30,861 nt of DNA, taken from NCBI RefSeq assembly GCF_035514885.1, contig NZ_DATJCH010000018.1, forward strand, positions 1 through 30,861, given 5' to 3'. Origin of the DNA: Albibacterium sp035514885. Lineage in GTDB: Bacteria > Bacteroidota > Bacteroidia > Sphingobacteriales > Sphingobacteriaceae. The notes below the pieces were generated by a model, which saw only the letters and a list, made by a program, of their open reading frames with translations, ran no database searches and was not told the DNA's origin. The translations under genes were made by a program, and so were the position numbers. Below, in pieces: positions 7,591 to 16,819 of the stretch. Positions within the stretch are counted from its first letter, which is position 1, and every line of letters begins with the position of its first letter.

Positions 7591-8877
7591 ATGTCCAACA
7601 ACCGCGAATTATTAGGGTTTATTCCGAGAGATAACGTAATATCTTTTTCATTAGTAACTATGTTATTTCTTATTTGGGGTATACCTAATAATATGAATGA
7701 CGTATTGATAACGCAGTTTATGAAGTCGTTTGAATTAACGAGGTTTCAGGCTGGGTTAATTCAATCGGCTTTTTACATGGGTTATTTTCTGTTTGCTATT
7801 CCTTCCGCCCTCGTCATAAAACGTTATTCCTATAAAGTTGGTTTATGTTTAGGGTTGTTGTTTTTTGCTGCAGGTTGTTTTTTATTTTGGCCTGCTGCAA
7901 TAGTTGGAAAATACGAGTACTTTTTATTTGCATTATTTGTGATTGCGTCTGGATTAACATTTTTGGAAACAGGAGCCAATATGTTTATTGTTGAGATGGG
8001 AAGTTCTGCTTCCGCTGAACGACGATTGAATTTTTCACAGGCTTTTAATCCTATTGGTGCTGTTTTGGGGGTTCTATTAGGAACTCTGTTTATATTCTCA
8101 GGGATAGAACACGATGCTTCAAAGATTGAGGCAATGAAAATTACGGGACAATATGAGATCTATCTTCAAGAAGAGACAATGCGTGTTGTTATGCCCTATC
8201 TTGTATTAGGTGGTTGTGCTGTTATTTGGTGTGCGATTCTGATGTTTTTAAAGTTCCCGCATACTCGTGATGAGTTCGATGATAGCGAGCATAAAACTAC
8301 TTTCAAAGATTTACTTCAGTATCCTCATTTCTATAAAGGTGTAATTTCTCAGTTTTTCTACTGTGGTGCCCAAACATGTACTTGGAGCTTTTTTATTACT
8401 TATGTTCAGGATTTTACAGGACAACCTGAAAAGGTCGCTGGTTATTTTCTGACCGGAACATTGGTCGCCTTTGGTGTAGGTCGTTTTTCTGCAACTTATT
8501 TAATGAAATTCATTTCTCCTAGTAAACTAATGGGTATCTACGGATTCATTAATATTTTATTAGTGGGTATAGGAATATTAATGCCCGGTATTATAGGTGT
8601 CTGGGCTATATTCTTTACAAGTTTCTTTATGTCACTTATGTATCCAACAAATTTCGCTTTAAGTATACGTGAGCTTGGCAGAAATGCAAAGTTTGCTGGA
8701 TCGATTATGGTTATGGCAATTGTTGGTGGAGCAATATTTCCACCATTAATGGGGTATATAGCTGAAAAATCAACAAGTATGGCTGTTGCTATGGTTGTAC
8801 CGCTTATAGGTTATGCGTATATAACCTACTATGCTTTATATGGTTCAAAGTTGAAACAAGAGTTAATTGCGCAATAG
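7591..8877 (+). CDS. fucP: L-fucose:H+ symporter, MFS FucP family
   Basis: A 428-residue, strongly hydrophobic protein with about 12 predicted membrane helices, the size of FucP. The two acidic residues known to matter in E. coli FucP (Asp46 and Glu135, 89 apart) have counterparts here with the same separation: Asp37 in NNMNDVLI and Glu126 in TFLETGANMF. FucP imports L-fucose with a proton across the inner membrane. Related members carry glucose/galactose or N-acetylglucosamine, but the three following genes of an oxidative deoxysugar pathway favour L-fucose. First gene of a tight four-gene operon: the stop is followed after only three bases by the next start. Confidence 0.88.
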   Translation: MSNNRELLGFIPRDNVISFSLVTMLFLIWGIPNNMNDVLITQFMKSFELTRFQAGLIQSAFYMGYFLFAIPSALVIKRYSYKVGLCLGLLFFAAGCFLFWPAAIVGKYEYFLFALFVIASGLTFLETGANMFIVEMGSSASAERRLNFSQAFNPIGAVLGVLLGTLFIFSGIEHDASKIEAMKITGQYEIYLQEETMRVVMPYLVLGGCAVIWCAILMFLKFPHTRDEFDDSEHKTTFKDLLQYPHFYKGVISQFFYCGAQTCTWSFFITYVQDFTGQPEKVAGYFLTGTLVAFGVGRFSATYLMKFISPSKLMGIYGFINILLVGIGILMPGIIGVWAIFFTSFFMSLMYPTNFALSIRELGRNAKFAGSIMVMAIVGGAIFPPLMGYIAEKSTSMAVAMVVPLIGYAYITYYALYGSKLKQELIAQ

Positions 8878-8880
8878 GCC

Positions 8881-9921
8881 ATGAAAACCTCTGATATGAA
8901 TCCGTACTTTCTGAATTTACCGAAAGTTATTTTTGGGACAAGTAGTCTTGGAAACTTATACATTGCTCTTGATGATGCGGTAAAAAGAAAGATCGTTAGC
9001 GAGTGTGTCAATCAATCACTTGGTGAAGTAGTGTTTGATTCGGCTGGAAAGTATGGAGCTGGCTTAGCTCTTGAATCACTCGGAAAGTATTTGAATGATT
9101 TAAGTATTGCACCGGAAAAGGTAGTCATAAGCAATAAACTAGGTTGGTTTAGAACAGAATTGAAAACAGCAGAACCTACGTTTGAGAAAGATGTTTGGGT
9201 CGATCTGAAGTACGATGCAGTGCAAATGATTAGTTATCAGGGAATGATGAAATGTTTTGAGCAAGGTAATGAATTGCTTAATGGTTATGTCCCTCAAATG
9301 GTTTCTGTTCATGACCCGGATGAGTATTTGGCTGCTTCAGGTAATCCTGAAGAGGAAGATAAAAGGTACAATGATATATTAGAAGCATACCGGGCACTGT
9401 TTGATCTTAAAAGCAGTGGGAAGGTAAGTTCAGTTGGAATAGGAGCAAAGGATTGGAGGATAATTTCTCGAGTTGTAAATGACATCAAGCTGGACTGGGT
9501 AATGATAGCGAATAGCATGACATTAAAGAGCCATCCTGTGGAGTTGTTAGAGTTCATGAGTAAATTAGAGGAACAGCATATTCCAATTATTAATTCTGCG
9601 GTTTTTCATTCAGGATTTTTAATAGGCAGTGATTTTTATGATTATAAGATTGTAGACCAAAATTCTCCAGACTATGACCACCTCATAGAATGGCGACGTC
9701 ATTTCTTTGAAATATGTGAGGATTTTAATGTAAAGCCGGCTGAAGCGTGTGTATCATTTGCCATGAAGGCTCCAGGTGTAAAAAGTATATCGCTAAATAC
9801 AACTAATCCCAAACGGATTAAGCAAAATTTGAATATGGCTCAAGCCCATATCCCTAAGGAGTTCTGGAAGCGGCTAGCTGAAAGAGGTTTGATAAATAAT
9901 TCCTTAGTTTTCTTGAAATAG
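8881..9921 (+). CDS. Aldo/keto reductase, probable L-fucose (aldose) 1-dehydrogenase
   Basis: A 346-residue AKR-superfamily protein of the D-threo-aldose/L-fucose 1-dehydrogenase type. The catalytic tetrad is visible: Asp53 and Tyr58 in FDSAGKYG, Lys86 in ISNKLGW and His144 in SVHDPDEY. The C-terminal SISLNTTNPKRIKQN corresponds to the cofactor-binding end of the barrel. No signal peptide, so cytoplasmic. The expected reaction is oxidation of L-fucose with NAD(P)+ to L-fucono-lactone. It lies between the fucose permease and a lactonase-type amidohydrolase, with gaps of 3 and 7 bases, which supports that role. L-galactose or D-arabinose are possible alternative substrates. Confidence 0.88.
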   Translation: MKTSDMNPYFLNLPKVIFGTSSLGNLYIALDDAVKRKIVSECVNQSLGEVVFDSAGKYGAGLALESLGKYLNDLSIAPEKVVISNKLGWFRTELKTAEPTFEKDVWVDLKYDAVQMISYQGMMKCFEQGNELLNGYVPQMVSVHDPDEYLAASGNPEEEDKRYNDILEAYRALFDLKSSGKVSSVGIGAKDWRIISRVVNDIKLDWVMIANSMTLKSHPVELLEFMSKLEEQHIPIINSAVFHSGFLIGSDFYDYKIVDQNSPDYDHLIEWRRHFFEICEDFNVKPAEACVSFAMKAPGVKSISLNTTNPKRIKQNLNMAQAHIPKEFWKRLAERGLINNSLVFLK

Positions 9922-9928
9922 ATATAAC

Positions 9929-10765
9929 ATGTTGAAAATTGATTCTCATCAACACTTTTGGAAATACGATCCTATAAAGGCTCCATGGATTACAGAAGAC
10001 ATGGCTGTACTAAAAAGGGACTATTTACCACCAGAGCTGGGTTTAATCTTAAAGGCAAATGGATTTGATGGTTGCGTAGTTGTTCAATCAGATCAGTCTG
10101 AACAGGAAAATGATTTCCAAAGATTTAATGCAGAAGAATATGACTTTGTTAAAGGTATTGTTGGATGGGTAGATCTTTTATCCAGTAATGTAGAGGAAAG
10201 ACTGAAATATTATAGTCAGTTTAAAAAGTTAAAAGGTTTTAGGCATGTTCTTCAAGATGAATTGCAACGAGATTTTATGTTGCGACCTGATTTCTTGAAC
10301 GGGATATCATTACTTAACAAGTATCATTTTACCTATGATATCCTCATTAACTCTGATCAATTGGGGTTTGCTAAAGAGTTGGTTGCTAGATTTCCCGAGC
10401 AGAGGTTTGTCATAGATCACATTGCCAAGCCATCCATTAAAGATAAGAGTATATCGAAGTGGCGTGACGAAATGACTGCTATTTCTAAGTATAAAAATGT
10501 GTTCTGTAAAATTTCGGGTATGGTTACAGAAACGAGATGGAAGCTGTGGTCAACAGATGAGTTTGATCCTTACATAGATGTAGTTGTAGAAGCCTTTGGA
10601 ATTGATAGAGTTATGTTCGGGTCGGATTGGCCGGTTTGTACATTGTCAGCGTCCTACGAGGAGGTTTATGGAATTGTTAATAGCTACTTTTCAAGATATA
10701 GTGATGAAGAGCAGCAAAAGGTTTTCGGCAGAAATGCAATTGAATTTTATAGTTTATCAGAATGA
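9929..10765 (+). CDS. Amidohydrolase-2 family lactonase, probable L-fuconolactonase
   Basis: A 278-residue metal-dependent hydrolase of the COG3618 group. The metal site is visible: His7 and His9 in DSHQHFW, His164 in VIDHIAKP and Asp233 in MFGSDWPV. Members of this group open L-fucono-, L-rhamnono- or related sugar lactones to the acids. Placed directly after the aldose dehydrogenase, it should hydrolyse L-fuconolactone to L-fuconate in the cytoplasm. Its stop codon overlaps the next start in an ATGA arrangement, indicating translational coupling. Confidence 0.87.
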   Translation: MLKIDSHQHFWKYDPIKAPWITEDMAVLKRDYLPPELGLILKANGFDGCVVVQSDQSEQENDFQRFNAEEYDFVKGIVGWVDLLSSNVEERLKYYSQFKKLKGFRHVLQDELQRDFMLRPDFLNGISLLNKYHFTYDILINSDQLGFAKELVARFPEQRFVIDHIAKPSIKDKSISKWRDEMTAISKYKNVFCKISGMVTETRWKLWSTDEFDPYIDVVVEAFGIDRVMFGSDWPVCTLSASYEEVYGIVNSYFSRYSDEEQQKVFGRNAIEFYSLSE

Positions 10766-11778
10766 AGATGGATTCGTTAGTTTGTACTAAACCTGGAAAG
10801 TTTGAATACAAACAATCTAGCCGGCCAATATTGACCGAGAATAATGCAATTATAAAAATTAAAAAAATAGGTATTTGTGGAACGGATCTCCATGCTTTTC
10901 AAGGCACACAGCCATTTTTTGATTATCCGCGCATATTAGGACATGAGATTTCGGGCGAGCTAATTGAAGCGGATAATGCGCCTGGCTTTACCATCGGCGA
11001 GGCTGTTACCTTTATCCCATATGTTAATTGCGGTAATTGCTTGGCCTGTAATAATGGAAGGCCTAACTGTTGTGTAAATTTGAAAGTATGTGGCGTTCAC
11101 ATGGATGGTGGTATGGTGGAATATCTTTCAGTTCCATCTCGATTATTGGTGCACGGTAATGGGATGAGTTATGATGAACTTGCATTGGTAGAGCCACTCG
11201 CTATTGGTGCACATGGTGTAAGGCGAGCAGCTATTGTTGAAAATGAGTTTGTTTTGGTTATTGGTGCTGGTCCGATTGGATTAGGCGCTATGGAGTTTGC
11301 CAGGATTGCAGGTGCTCGTGTAATTGCAATGGATATTAAGGAAAATCGCTTAGCGTTTTGTAAGGAGAAACTTGGATTTGAATATACAGTTGATGCACGT
11401 TTTGATGCAAAACTGCAAATAAGTGAAATTACTGGAAATGAAATGCCGACTGTTGTTATAGATGCAACTGGTAACCAGAGTGCTATTAACTCAGCATTTC
11501 AATATATGGCTCATGGTGCGCGTTTTGTACTTATCGGTTTGCAGAAGAAAGAGATATCATTTAGTCATCCTGAATTCCATAAACGTGAAGGTACGCTGAT
11601 GAGCAGTAGAAATGCTACAAAGGTAGATTTTGAGCATGTGATCGATTCAATGAAGAAAGGATTGATAGACCCTAAGAATTATATAACTCATCGTGTAAAT
11701 TTTAGTTCCCTTGCGGATGAATTTAATAGCTGGCTTGATCCCAATTCTACTGTAATTAAGGCAATTGCTAGTCTATAA
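10762..11778 (+). CDS. Zn-dependent medium-chain dehydrogenase (Tdh/sorbitol/L-galactonate dehydrogenase-like)
   Basis: A 338-residue MDR-superfamily dehydrogenase. Catalytic zinc ligands Cys39 (GICGTDLH), His61-Glu62 (LGHE) and Glu144 (VEPLA), and the structural zinc site C-x2-C-x2-C-x7-C (Cys90, 93, 96, 104) are all present; the Rossmann motif is VIGAGPIGLG. It overlaps the lactonase gene by four bases, with start ATG at 10762; a second ATG six bases later is possible. Operon context suggests it oxidises L-fuconate or a later intermediate. The closest known role by type is L-galactonate 5-dehydrogenase (6-deoxy-L-galactonate is L-fuconate), but the exact substrate is inference. No fuconate dehydratase or keto-deoxy-acid aldolase gene is in the window. 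Confidence 0.85.
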   Translation: MKMDSLVCTKPGKFEYKQSSRPILTENNAIIKIKKIGICGTDLHAFQGTQPFFDYPRILGHEISGELIEADNAPGFTIGEAVTFIPYVNCGNCLACNNGRPNCCVNLKVCGVHMDGGMVEYLSVPSRLLVHGNGMSYDELALVEPLAIGAHGVRRAAIVENEFVLVIGAGPIGLGAMEFARIAGARVIAMDIKENRLAFCKEKLGFEYTVDARFDAKLQISEITGNEMPTVVIDATGNQSAINSAFQYMAHGARFVLIGLQKKEISFSHPEFHKREGTLMSSRNATKVDFEHVIDSMKKGLIDPKNYITHRVNFSSLADEFNSWLDPNSTVIKAIASL

Positions 11779-11833
11779 GGTTATCTAATTAAACAATTGC
11801 TTCAGGCTAGTGATTGTTTCATATATAATGAAA

Positions 11834-11869
11834 AGTGGGCCATCACACATATTCGTGTGATGGCCCACT
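11834..11869. terminator. Bidirectional terminator between convergent operons
   Basis: A perfect 15-bp stem AGTGGGCCATCACAC / GTGTGATGGCCCACT with a 6-base loop, GC-rich, midway between the fucose operon (plus strand) and susD pair 2 (minus strand). On the minus strand the stem is followed by TTTTCATTAT. On the plus strand the tail (CAATTTAG) is poor, so termination in that direction may be weaker. Confidence 0.8.
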
Positions 11870-11895
11870 CAATTTAGAACCACTCAATTTATTGG

Positions 11896-13602
11896 TTATT
11901 CCCAGCCGGTAGTTTGGCTTAGAGAACCACCATTCTTGTTAATTTCACTCGTTTGAATAGGTAATAGATACATTTTAGGTACAAATGTTCTTTTAAGTAA
12001 TAGAACAGGAGAATATTCTAAATCGCCATTAGGTTTTTTAAATATATCCATACCATAGATTGGTCTGTTTGCCACATCCTCCGCAATTTTCCATCTTCTA
12101 ACATCCCAATATCTGTGTTCTTCAAATGCTAGTTCAACTCTACGTTCGTTATAGATTCTCTGTCTTAAAGCTTCACCTGTTACAGTTGCAGGTATAGCTG
12201 GCATATCGACACCAGTTCTAGCTCTAACTTTTGATAAATATTCTCTAGCAGTAGCTTCATCTCCTAGTTCGAACATAGCCTCAGCATAGTTAAGATATAT
12301 CTCAGCCAAACGGAATATTATCCATGGATTCGTGTAGTTATATTGCCAGCTAAGTGGAGTGTTAACATCTGGCATAAACTTCCTTAATTGATAGTTTGAA
12401 CGAGGGTTATCTCCACTTTCTTTGTAGGTATCATAACCCCATGTATTTCCGTCAGATGCTACCCACATTTCAAAAGTATCACCATGATAAACACTTCCAT
12501 GATGTATAACAGTCGCTTCTAAACGAGGGTCGCGATTGCTATATGGATCCTGAGGGTTATATCCTGAAAGGGGATTAATAGTTTTAGTGATATTAGCACC
12601 GCTCCCTGAATAAATGAATGGCCGCTCACCATTGGTCATGTCATAATCATCTACTAAGTTTTGAGAAGGACCGTTACTTGACCACCATCCACCATAAGCA
12701 CCATATCTACGACCTAAGTTATTCATAGGATTTTGGTGAAAGTTAGTGCTTGAAAACTGTCTAGAGAAAATAATTTCATTATTTGGCGAACCACTTGGCT
12801 GATCGAAAAGAGTAGTATAATCCGGATGTAATGAATATCCGCTATTTAACAGGTCTTTAGCGGCATCTCTTGCTTTTTCCCATTTACTTCGATCATTGTT
12901 CGTGTTGAAAAGTGGTGAAGCGGCGTATAGGTAAAGTCTAGATTTTAGTGCTTTACAGGCATCTGCTGTAGCTCTACCGAAATTGGCATCGGTTGATTGA
13001 TATCTGGCTGGTAGGTCAGGTATGGCAGCATTCAAATCAGCTTCAATAAAAGCAACACATTCCTCAAATGTATTTCTTGTAAACGAAAATTCATCTCCCA
13101 AATTAAATGTTTTATCTATAATAGGGACACCTCCGAACCTTTCAATGAATTGGAAGTAGATGAACGCTCTTAAGAATTTTGATTCAGCAATCAATCTAGC
13201 CTTATCGTCAAGATCCAATGTGCTTGCTTCCATTTTTTCAAGAAAAAGGTTGATTTTTCTTAAATATTTGAAGCCGGTATTCCAATAATAAATGTTACCG
13301 CCACCAGTCCAATGCTCATTTGAGACATTTCCAACGTTGTCTGCATTCAGGTTACCTCTTGGTATCATACCAATATCAAAGTCAATGCTAGCAAAAGCTT
13401 CGTCTGTAGCTTTAGATTGCATGTGTATTTTGAAGCCATGTTGTATGGAGTTATATAACTCCGTTTGGTATGCAGCTGCAAGTTTAGAGTCTGTCCATAC
13501 TGCATCTTCGCTAATTTGATCTATTGGCGAAAGGTTGAGGATATTATCACTACATGAATAAAATCCGCAACTTATTATGATTAATAAAATTAACTTTTTC
13601 AT
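11896..13602 (-). CDS. SusD/RagB-like surface glycan-binding lipoprotein (pair 2)
   Basis: A 568-residue SusD homologue. The start chosen is the ATG at 13602, giving MKKLILLIIISCGFYSCSD, a clear lipoprotein signal with the lipidated Cys at about residue 17. It is preceded by GAAGGAA and lies 10 bases after the SusC stop. An upstream ATG at 13626 would overlap susC and spoil the signal. TPR-like helices with SKFLRAFIYFQFIERFGGVP, and the late motifs FRLAEIYLNYAEAMFELG, RRVELAFEEHRYWDVRRWK and MYLLPIQTSEI, are typical. It should cap the SusC transporter encoded just upstream. No substrate can be read directly; the divergent GH95 and esterase suggest a fucosylated, acylated glycan. Confidence 0.95.
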   Translation of the reverse strand: MKKLILLIIISCGFYSCSDNILNLSPIDQISEDAVWTDSKLAAAYQTELYNSIQHGFKIHMQSKATDEAFASIDFDIGMIPRGNLNADNVGNVSNEHWTGGGNIYYWNTGFKYLRKINLFLEKMEASTLDLDDKARLIAESKFLRAFIYFQFIERFGGVPIIDKTFNLGDEFSFTRNTFEECVAFIEADLNAAIPDLPARYQSTDANFGRATADACKALKSRLYLYAASPLFNTNNDRSKWEKARDAAKDLLNSGYSLHPDYTTLFDQPSGSPNNEIIFSRQFSSTNFHQNPMNNLGRRYGAYGGWWSSNGPSQNLVDDYDMTNGERPFIYSGSGANITKTINPLSGYNPQDPYSNRDPRLEATVIHHGSVYHGDTFEMWVASDGNTWGYDTYKESGDNPRSNYQLRKFMPDVNTPLSWQYNYTNPWIIFRLAEIYLNYAEAMFELGDEATAREYLSKVRARTGVDMPAIPATVTGEALRQRIYNERRVELAFEEHRYWDVRRWKIAEDVANRPIYGMDIFKKPNGDLEYSPVLLLKRTFVPKMYLLPIQTSEINKNGGSLSQTTGWE

Positions 13603-13612
13603 TTCCTTCTTT

Positions 13613-16600
13613 TTAAAATTTAACATTTACTCCTAAGTTTATGGTTCTTAGTTGTGGATAGATCAATGCAGTAGTTCCTTCAGGATCAGACCACTTATTC
13701 TCTTTAGACCAAGTAAGTAGATTGAAGCCACTTGCATAGAAGCGCACGCTATTTAATCCGACTGTAGAAGTTAATTTTTTTGGTGCTGTCCAACCAAGTT
13801 CTAAACTTTTTAATCTAATAAATGTGGCATCATATAAAAAGAATGTATTTGTTCCTGGTGAGAAACCATCGGATCTAGGCATGGTGCCGTTTGGATTGCT
13901 TTCAGTCCATCGATCGGCTGCTCTTGCGACAAATGCATTAGTAAAGTTTGCGTTTCCTAAATTTGCAAAATTGCTATCATAATTATAAACATTGGTTTGT
14001 CCTTGGAAGAATACATTCAAGTCTAGACTACGCCACTCAAAATTCATATTCATACCGAATACCACTTCTGGAGTAGATGACTTGTCAAATCTGTATTGGT
14101 CATCAGAGTCAATTTTACCATCATTATTATAATCAATAATTTTAATATCTCCGACCTGAGTACCACTTTGATGAGGATAGGCATCTAACTCAGCTTGCGT
14201 ATGAAATATTCCATCTGCTTTATAAATTAGATTGGCTCCAACCGGATGCCCTGTTACACTTTTCCACGGAGCATTTGGATTTGGTGTTTCATCTAAAAAC
14301 ACGACATTACTTTTTACATAACCCATGTTTGCTGAGATATTATATCTTAACTCATTAAATGTATTTCTATGGTTTATGATGATTTCATAACCTTTATTAT
14401 CAACTTTTCCAATGTTCTCGTTTGGTAAGGAAGGGAAGCCTAGAATAGCTGGAATTGAAAGATTCCTAGCCGCCAAGATGTTGGTTCTTTTTTCAGTGAA
14501 ATAAGTAAAATCAAAACCTAACAAGCCTTGCCAAAGCGAAGCTTCTAATCCAAAATCTGTTTTCTTACTAACCTCCCAAGTTATATTAGGGTTGGGCAAT
14601 GTGCTAGAAGTAACTCCGGGAGCATCATTGCTACCAAACACATAATTGCCACCTAGTGAGAAAAGTTGTAAATATTGATATTGGCTAACACGGTCGTTAC
14701 CAACTTCACCATAGGTAGCTCTAACTTTTAAATTGTTAACAAAAGGAAGTGAGTTTTGAAAAAATTCCTCTTCAGATAAACGCCAACCGGCCTGTACTGC
14801 TGGGAAAAAACCATATCTTGTGGTTTTAGGGAAATTTTGAGATCCGTTATAACGGAATGATGTTTCAAATAGATATTTAGATTTGTAGTCATAACTTAAA
14901 CGACCTAAATAGCTGTTATATGCACTTGCGGATGCATTACCACCATTATTCTTATCTTCGGCTGAGCTACTACCTGCATTAATTTGATCAATAGCTGGAC
15001 TTACAAAATTCTTCCTATAAGCTTCAGTCCAGTTACTTGTATTTTGTTGCTGCTCTTGCCCTACCATGGCCATTACATTATGATTGCCAAATGTGTTTTC
15101 GTAAGTAAGTCTGTAGTTGTATAATTGGGTAGTATATCTAGTAAACCTATCCCAAAGCTCTACTGTTGAAGCTCCAGTACCTTGTTTAAGGTCGTACTCT
15201 TGAGTGTTTACATTATATTCATGATATGTATACGGCAAACTAAATCTTTTTTGAAATACATGACTTAAATCATAATTGTATGAAGCATCAATTCTTAAGC
15301 CTTTAACAAATGGAACTTTGTAGCCAAGCGTAAATGTAGAATATATAGGTTCGTCTTTGGTATTATTAAACCCTCTTTGATCTAGTAAAAGAGGGCTTTC
15401 TCCGAACCTACCGGGTGCGATCAATCCGTTAGGATATCTTGATACCAATAGCGGACTAGCTTGTAATAGGTTTATGAAATTGGTTTCACCTCCAACAATT
15501 GAATAGTTCTTTTTGCTAAGAATGGCGCTTATATTTGCACCTAAACTAAGGTTTTCAGTGATGTTTACGTCAATTTTTCCTCTATAGTTATATTGTTTAT
15601 AATCGGTAGGGTTGTGTTTAAAATCTCCATCTTGGCTCAATGTACCGAAAGAAAGTAAATATCTTACAGCTTCAGAGCCACCAGTTACCTGCATGTTAAG
15701 TTTTTGTTGAAGTGAGTAATCTTTTACTACTTCTCCCATCCAGTCTGTATTTGGATATAAAACAGGATCAGAGCCATCTCTGTATTTCTGTATAGCATCA
15801 TCAGAATAGAAAGGCGTTGAGTTCTCAGGTCTACCTGCTCGATAGTAATTACCTTCGTTATAAACTTGAGCAAAAGTAACAGCGTCTAGCATATCTGGAA
15901 CTTTAGTAGGATGACTAAAAGCATTATTAAGTGAAACACTAAATTCAGGCTTTCCAATCTTTCCTTGCTTAGTAGTTATTAAAATAACGCCGTTTGCTGC
16001 GCGCGCTCCATAGATAGCAGCAGATGCATCTTTCAATACAGATATAGTTTCTATATCCTCATTGTTTAGCCGGCCCATTAAGCTACGTTCAACACCATCG
16101 ATGATAATAAGTGGCGAATTGTTTCCAGTTGTTCCATTTCCACGAATCAATATATTAGCATCGTCTCTTCCTGGTTCTCCAGTTCGTTGTACGGCTATCA
16201 TACCTGGTAGTTTTCCCTGAAGAGAAGCAGTAACGTTGGCACTAGGGCTTTTTGTTAGTTCCTCACCAGACACATCTACTACCGATCCAGTTAAAGTAGT
16301 TCTTTTTTGTGTACCATATCCAACTACAACCACCTCGTCTAAGGAAGATTTGCTTGGTACTAGAGTTACATTAATATTTGTTCGATTTCCTACTACGACT
16401 TCTTGAGTTTCAAATCCTAGGTATGAGAAAACAAGAACAGTATTTGCTCCAGCAGCAGGAAGGGTATAATTACCATCAACGCCTGATACGGTTCCAATAT
16501 TGCTATCCTTTATTTTTACACTTACCCCTGGTAATGACATCCCTGTATCATCAGTAATTTTTCCTGAAACTTGAGATTGGGATGTTGTAGTTTTTAATAA

Positions 16601-16819
16601 GGGAGAGAAATTAGCGGTGATTACTCCTGCAAGAGCATTTGCCTCTAGTCCGTTACGCGATAATGTTAGATTACTTGAATTCTCAAGTGCATTGTTGGTT
16701 CCAGCCATTACATTTGTGGTAGCCACAATCATAATAGCCGGCATCAATATTCTTTTAATCGACAAATTTTTTGGCGATAGAAATCCTGTATAACACAGGC
16801 TGGATTTTATTACTTTCAT
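13613..16819 (-). CDS. SusC-like TonB-dependent outer-membrane transporter (pair 2)
   Basis: A complete 1068-residue SusC. It has a signal-peptide-like stretch (about residues 20-40, ATTNVMAG), a carboxypeptidase-like regulatory beta-sandwich (about 82-155, VSGKITDDTGMSLPGVSV to FSYLGFETQEV), the DEVVVVGYGTQ junction (161-171), a plug domain with SLQGKLPGM and ARAANGVILITTKQGK, and a long beta-barrel ending TINLGVNVKF. A Ca-binding-like DYNNDGKIDSDD motif lies late in the barrel. It imports oligosaccharides with TonB energy and SusD as lid. The gene is divergent from GH95 across about 540 bases and starts the two-gene operon with SusD. Confidence 0.96.
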   Translation of the reverse strand: MKVIKSSLCYTGFLSPKNLSIKRILMPAIMIVATTNVMAGTNNALENSSNLTLSRNGLEANALAGVITANFSPLLKTTTSQSQVSGKITDDTGMSLPGVSVKIKDSNIGTVSGVDGNYTLPAAGANTVLVFSYLGFETQEVVVGNRTNINVTLVPSKSSLDEVVVVGYGTQKRTTLTGSVVDVSGEELTKSPSANVTASLQGKLPGMIAVQRTGEPGRDDANILIRGNGTTGNNSPLIIIDGVERSLMGRLNNEDIETISVLKDASAAIYGARAANGVILITTKQGKIGKPEFSVSLNNAFSHPTKVPDMLDAVTFAQVYNEGNYYRAGRPENSTPFYSDDAIQKYRDGSDPVLYPNTDWMGEVVKDYSLQQKLNMQVTGGSEAVRYLLSFGTLSQDGDFKHNPTDYKQYNYRGKIDVNITENLSLGANISAILSKKNYSIVGGETNFINLLQASPLLVSRYPNGLIAPGRFGESPLLLDQRGFNNTKDEPIYSTFTLGYKVPFVKGLRIDASYNYDLSHVFQKRFSLPYTYHEYNVNTQEYDLKQGTGASTVELWDRFTRYTTQLYNYRLTYENTFGNHNVMAMVGQEQQQNTSNWTEAYRKNFVSPAIDQINAGSSSAEDKNNGGNASASAYNSYLGRLSYDYKSKYLFETSFRYNGSQNFPKTTRYGFFPAVQAGWRLSEEEFFQNSLPFVNNLKVRATYGEVGNDRVSQYQYLQLFSLGGNYVFGSNDAPGVTSSTLPNPNITWEVSKKTDFGLEASLWQGLLGFDFTYFTEKRTNILAARNLSIPAILGFPSLPNENIGKVDNKGYEIIINHRNTFNELRYNISANMGYVKSNVVFLDETPNPNAPWKSVTGHPVGANLIYKADGIFHTQAELDAYPHQSGTQVGDIKIIDYNNDGKIDSDDQYRFDKSSTPEVVFGMNMNFEWRSLDLNVFFQGQTNVYNYDSNFANLGNANFTNAFVARAADRWTESNPNGTMPRSDGFSPGTNTFFLYDATFIRLKSLELGWTAPKKLTSTVGLNSVRFYASGFNLLTWSKENKWSDPEGTTALIYPQLRTINLGVNVKF

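Noticed and set aside
10596..10790. Short plus-strand frame overlapping the lactonase and dehydrogenase genes
   Set aside because: It is out of frame with two well-supported genes and shows no motif of its own; a frame shadow.
13332..13349. CCAACGTTG inside susD pair 2, resembling the operator core
   Set aside because: The flanks do not fit TGCnAACGTTnGCA, there is no partner site, and it lies in coding sequence.
13603..13626. Upstream ATG for susD pair 2
   Set aside because: It overlaps the end of susC and puts eight charged or polar residues before the lipoprotein signal; the ATG at 13602 has GAAGGAA in front and a proper signal.
16231..16242. TAACGTTGGCAC inside susC pair 2, resembling a half of the paired operators
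   Set aside because: Only one half matches, the other side does not continue the palindrome, and it lies in coding sequence for an ordinary plug-domain segment; probably chance.
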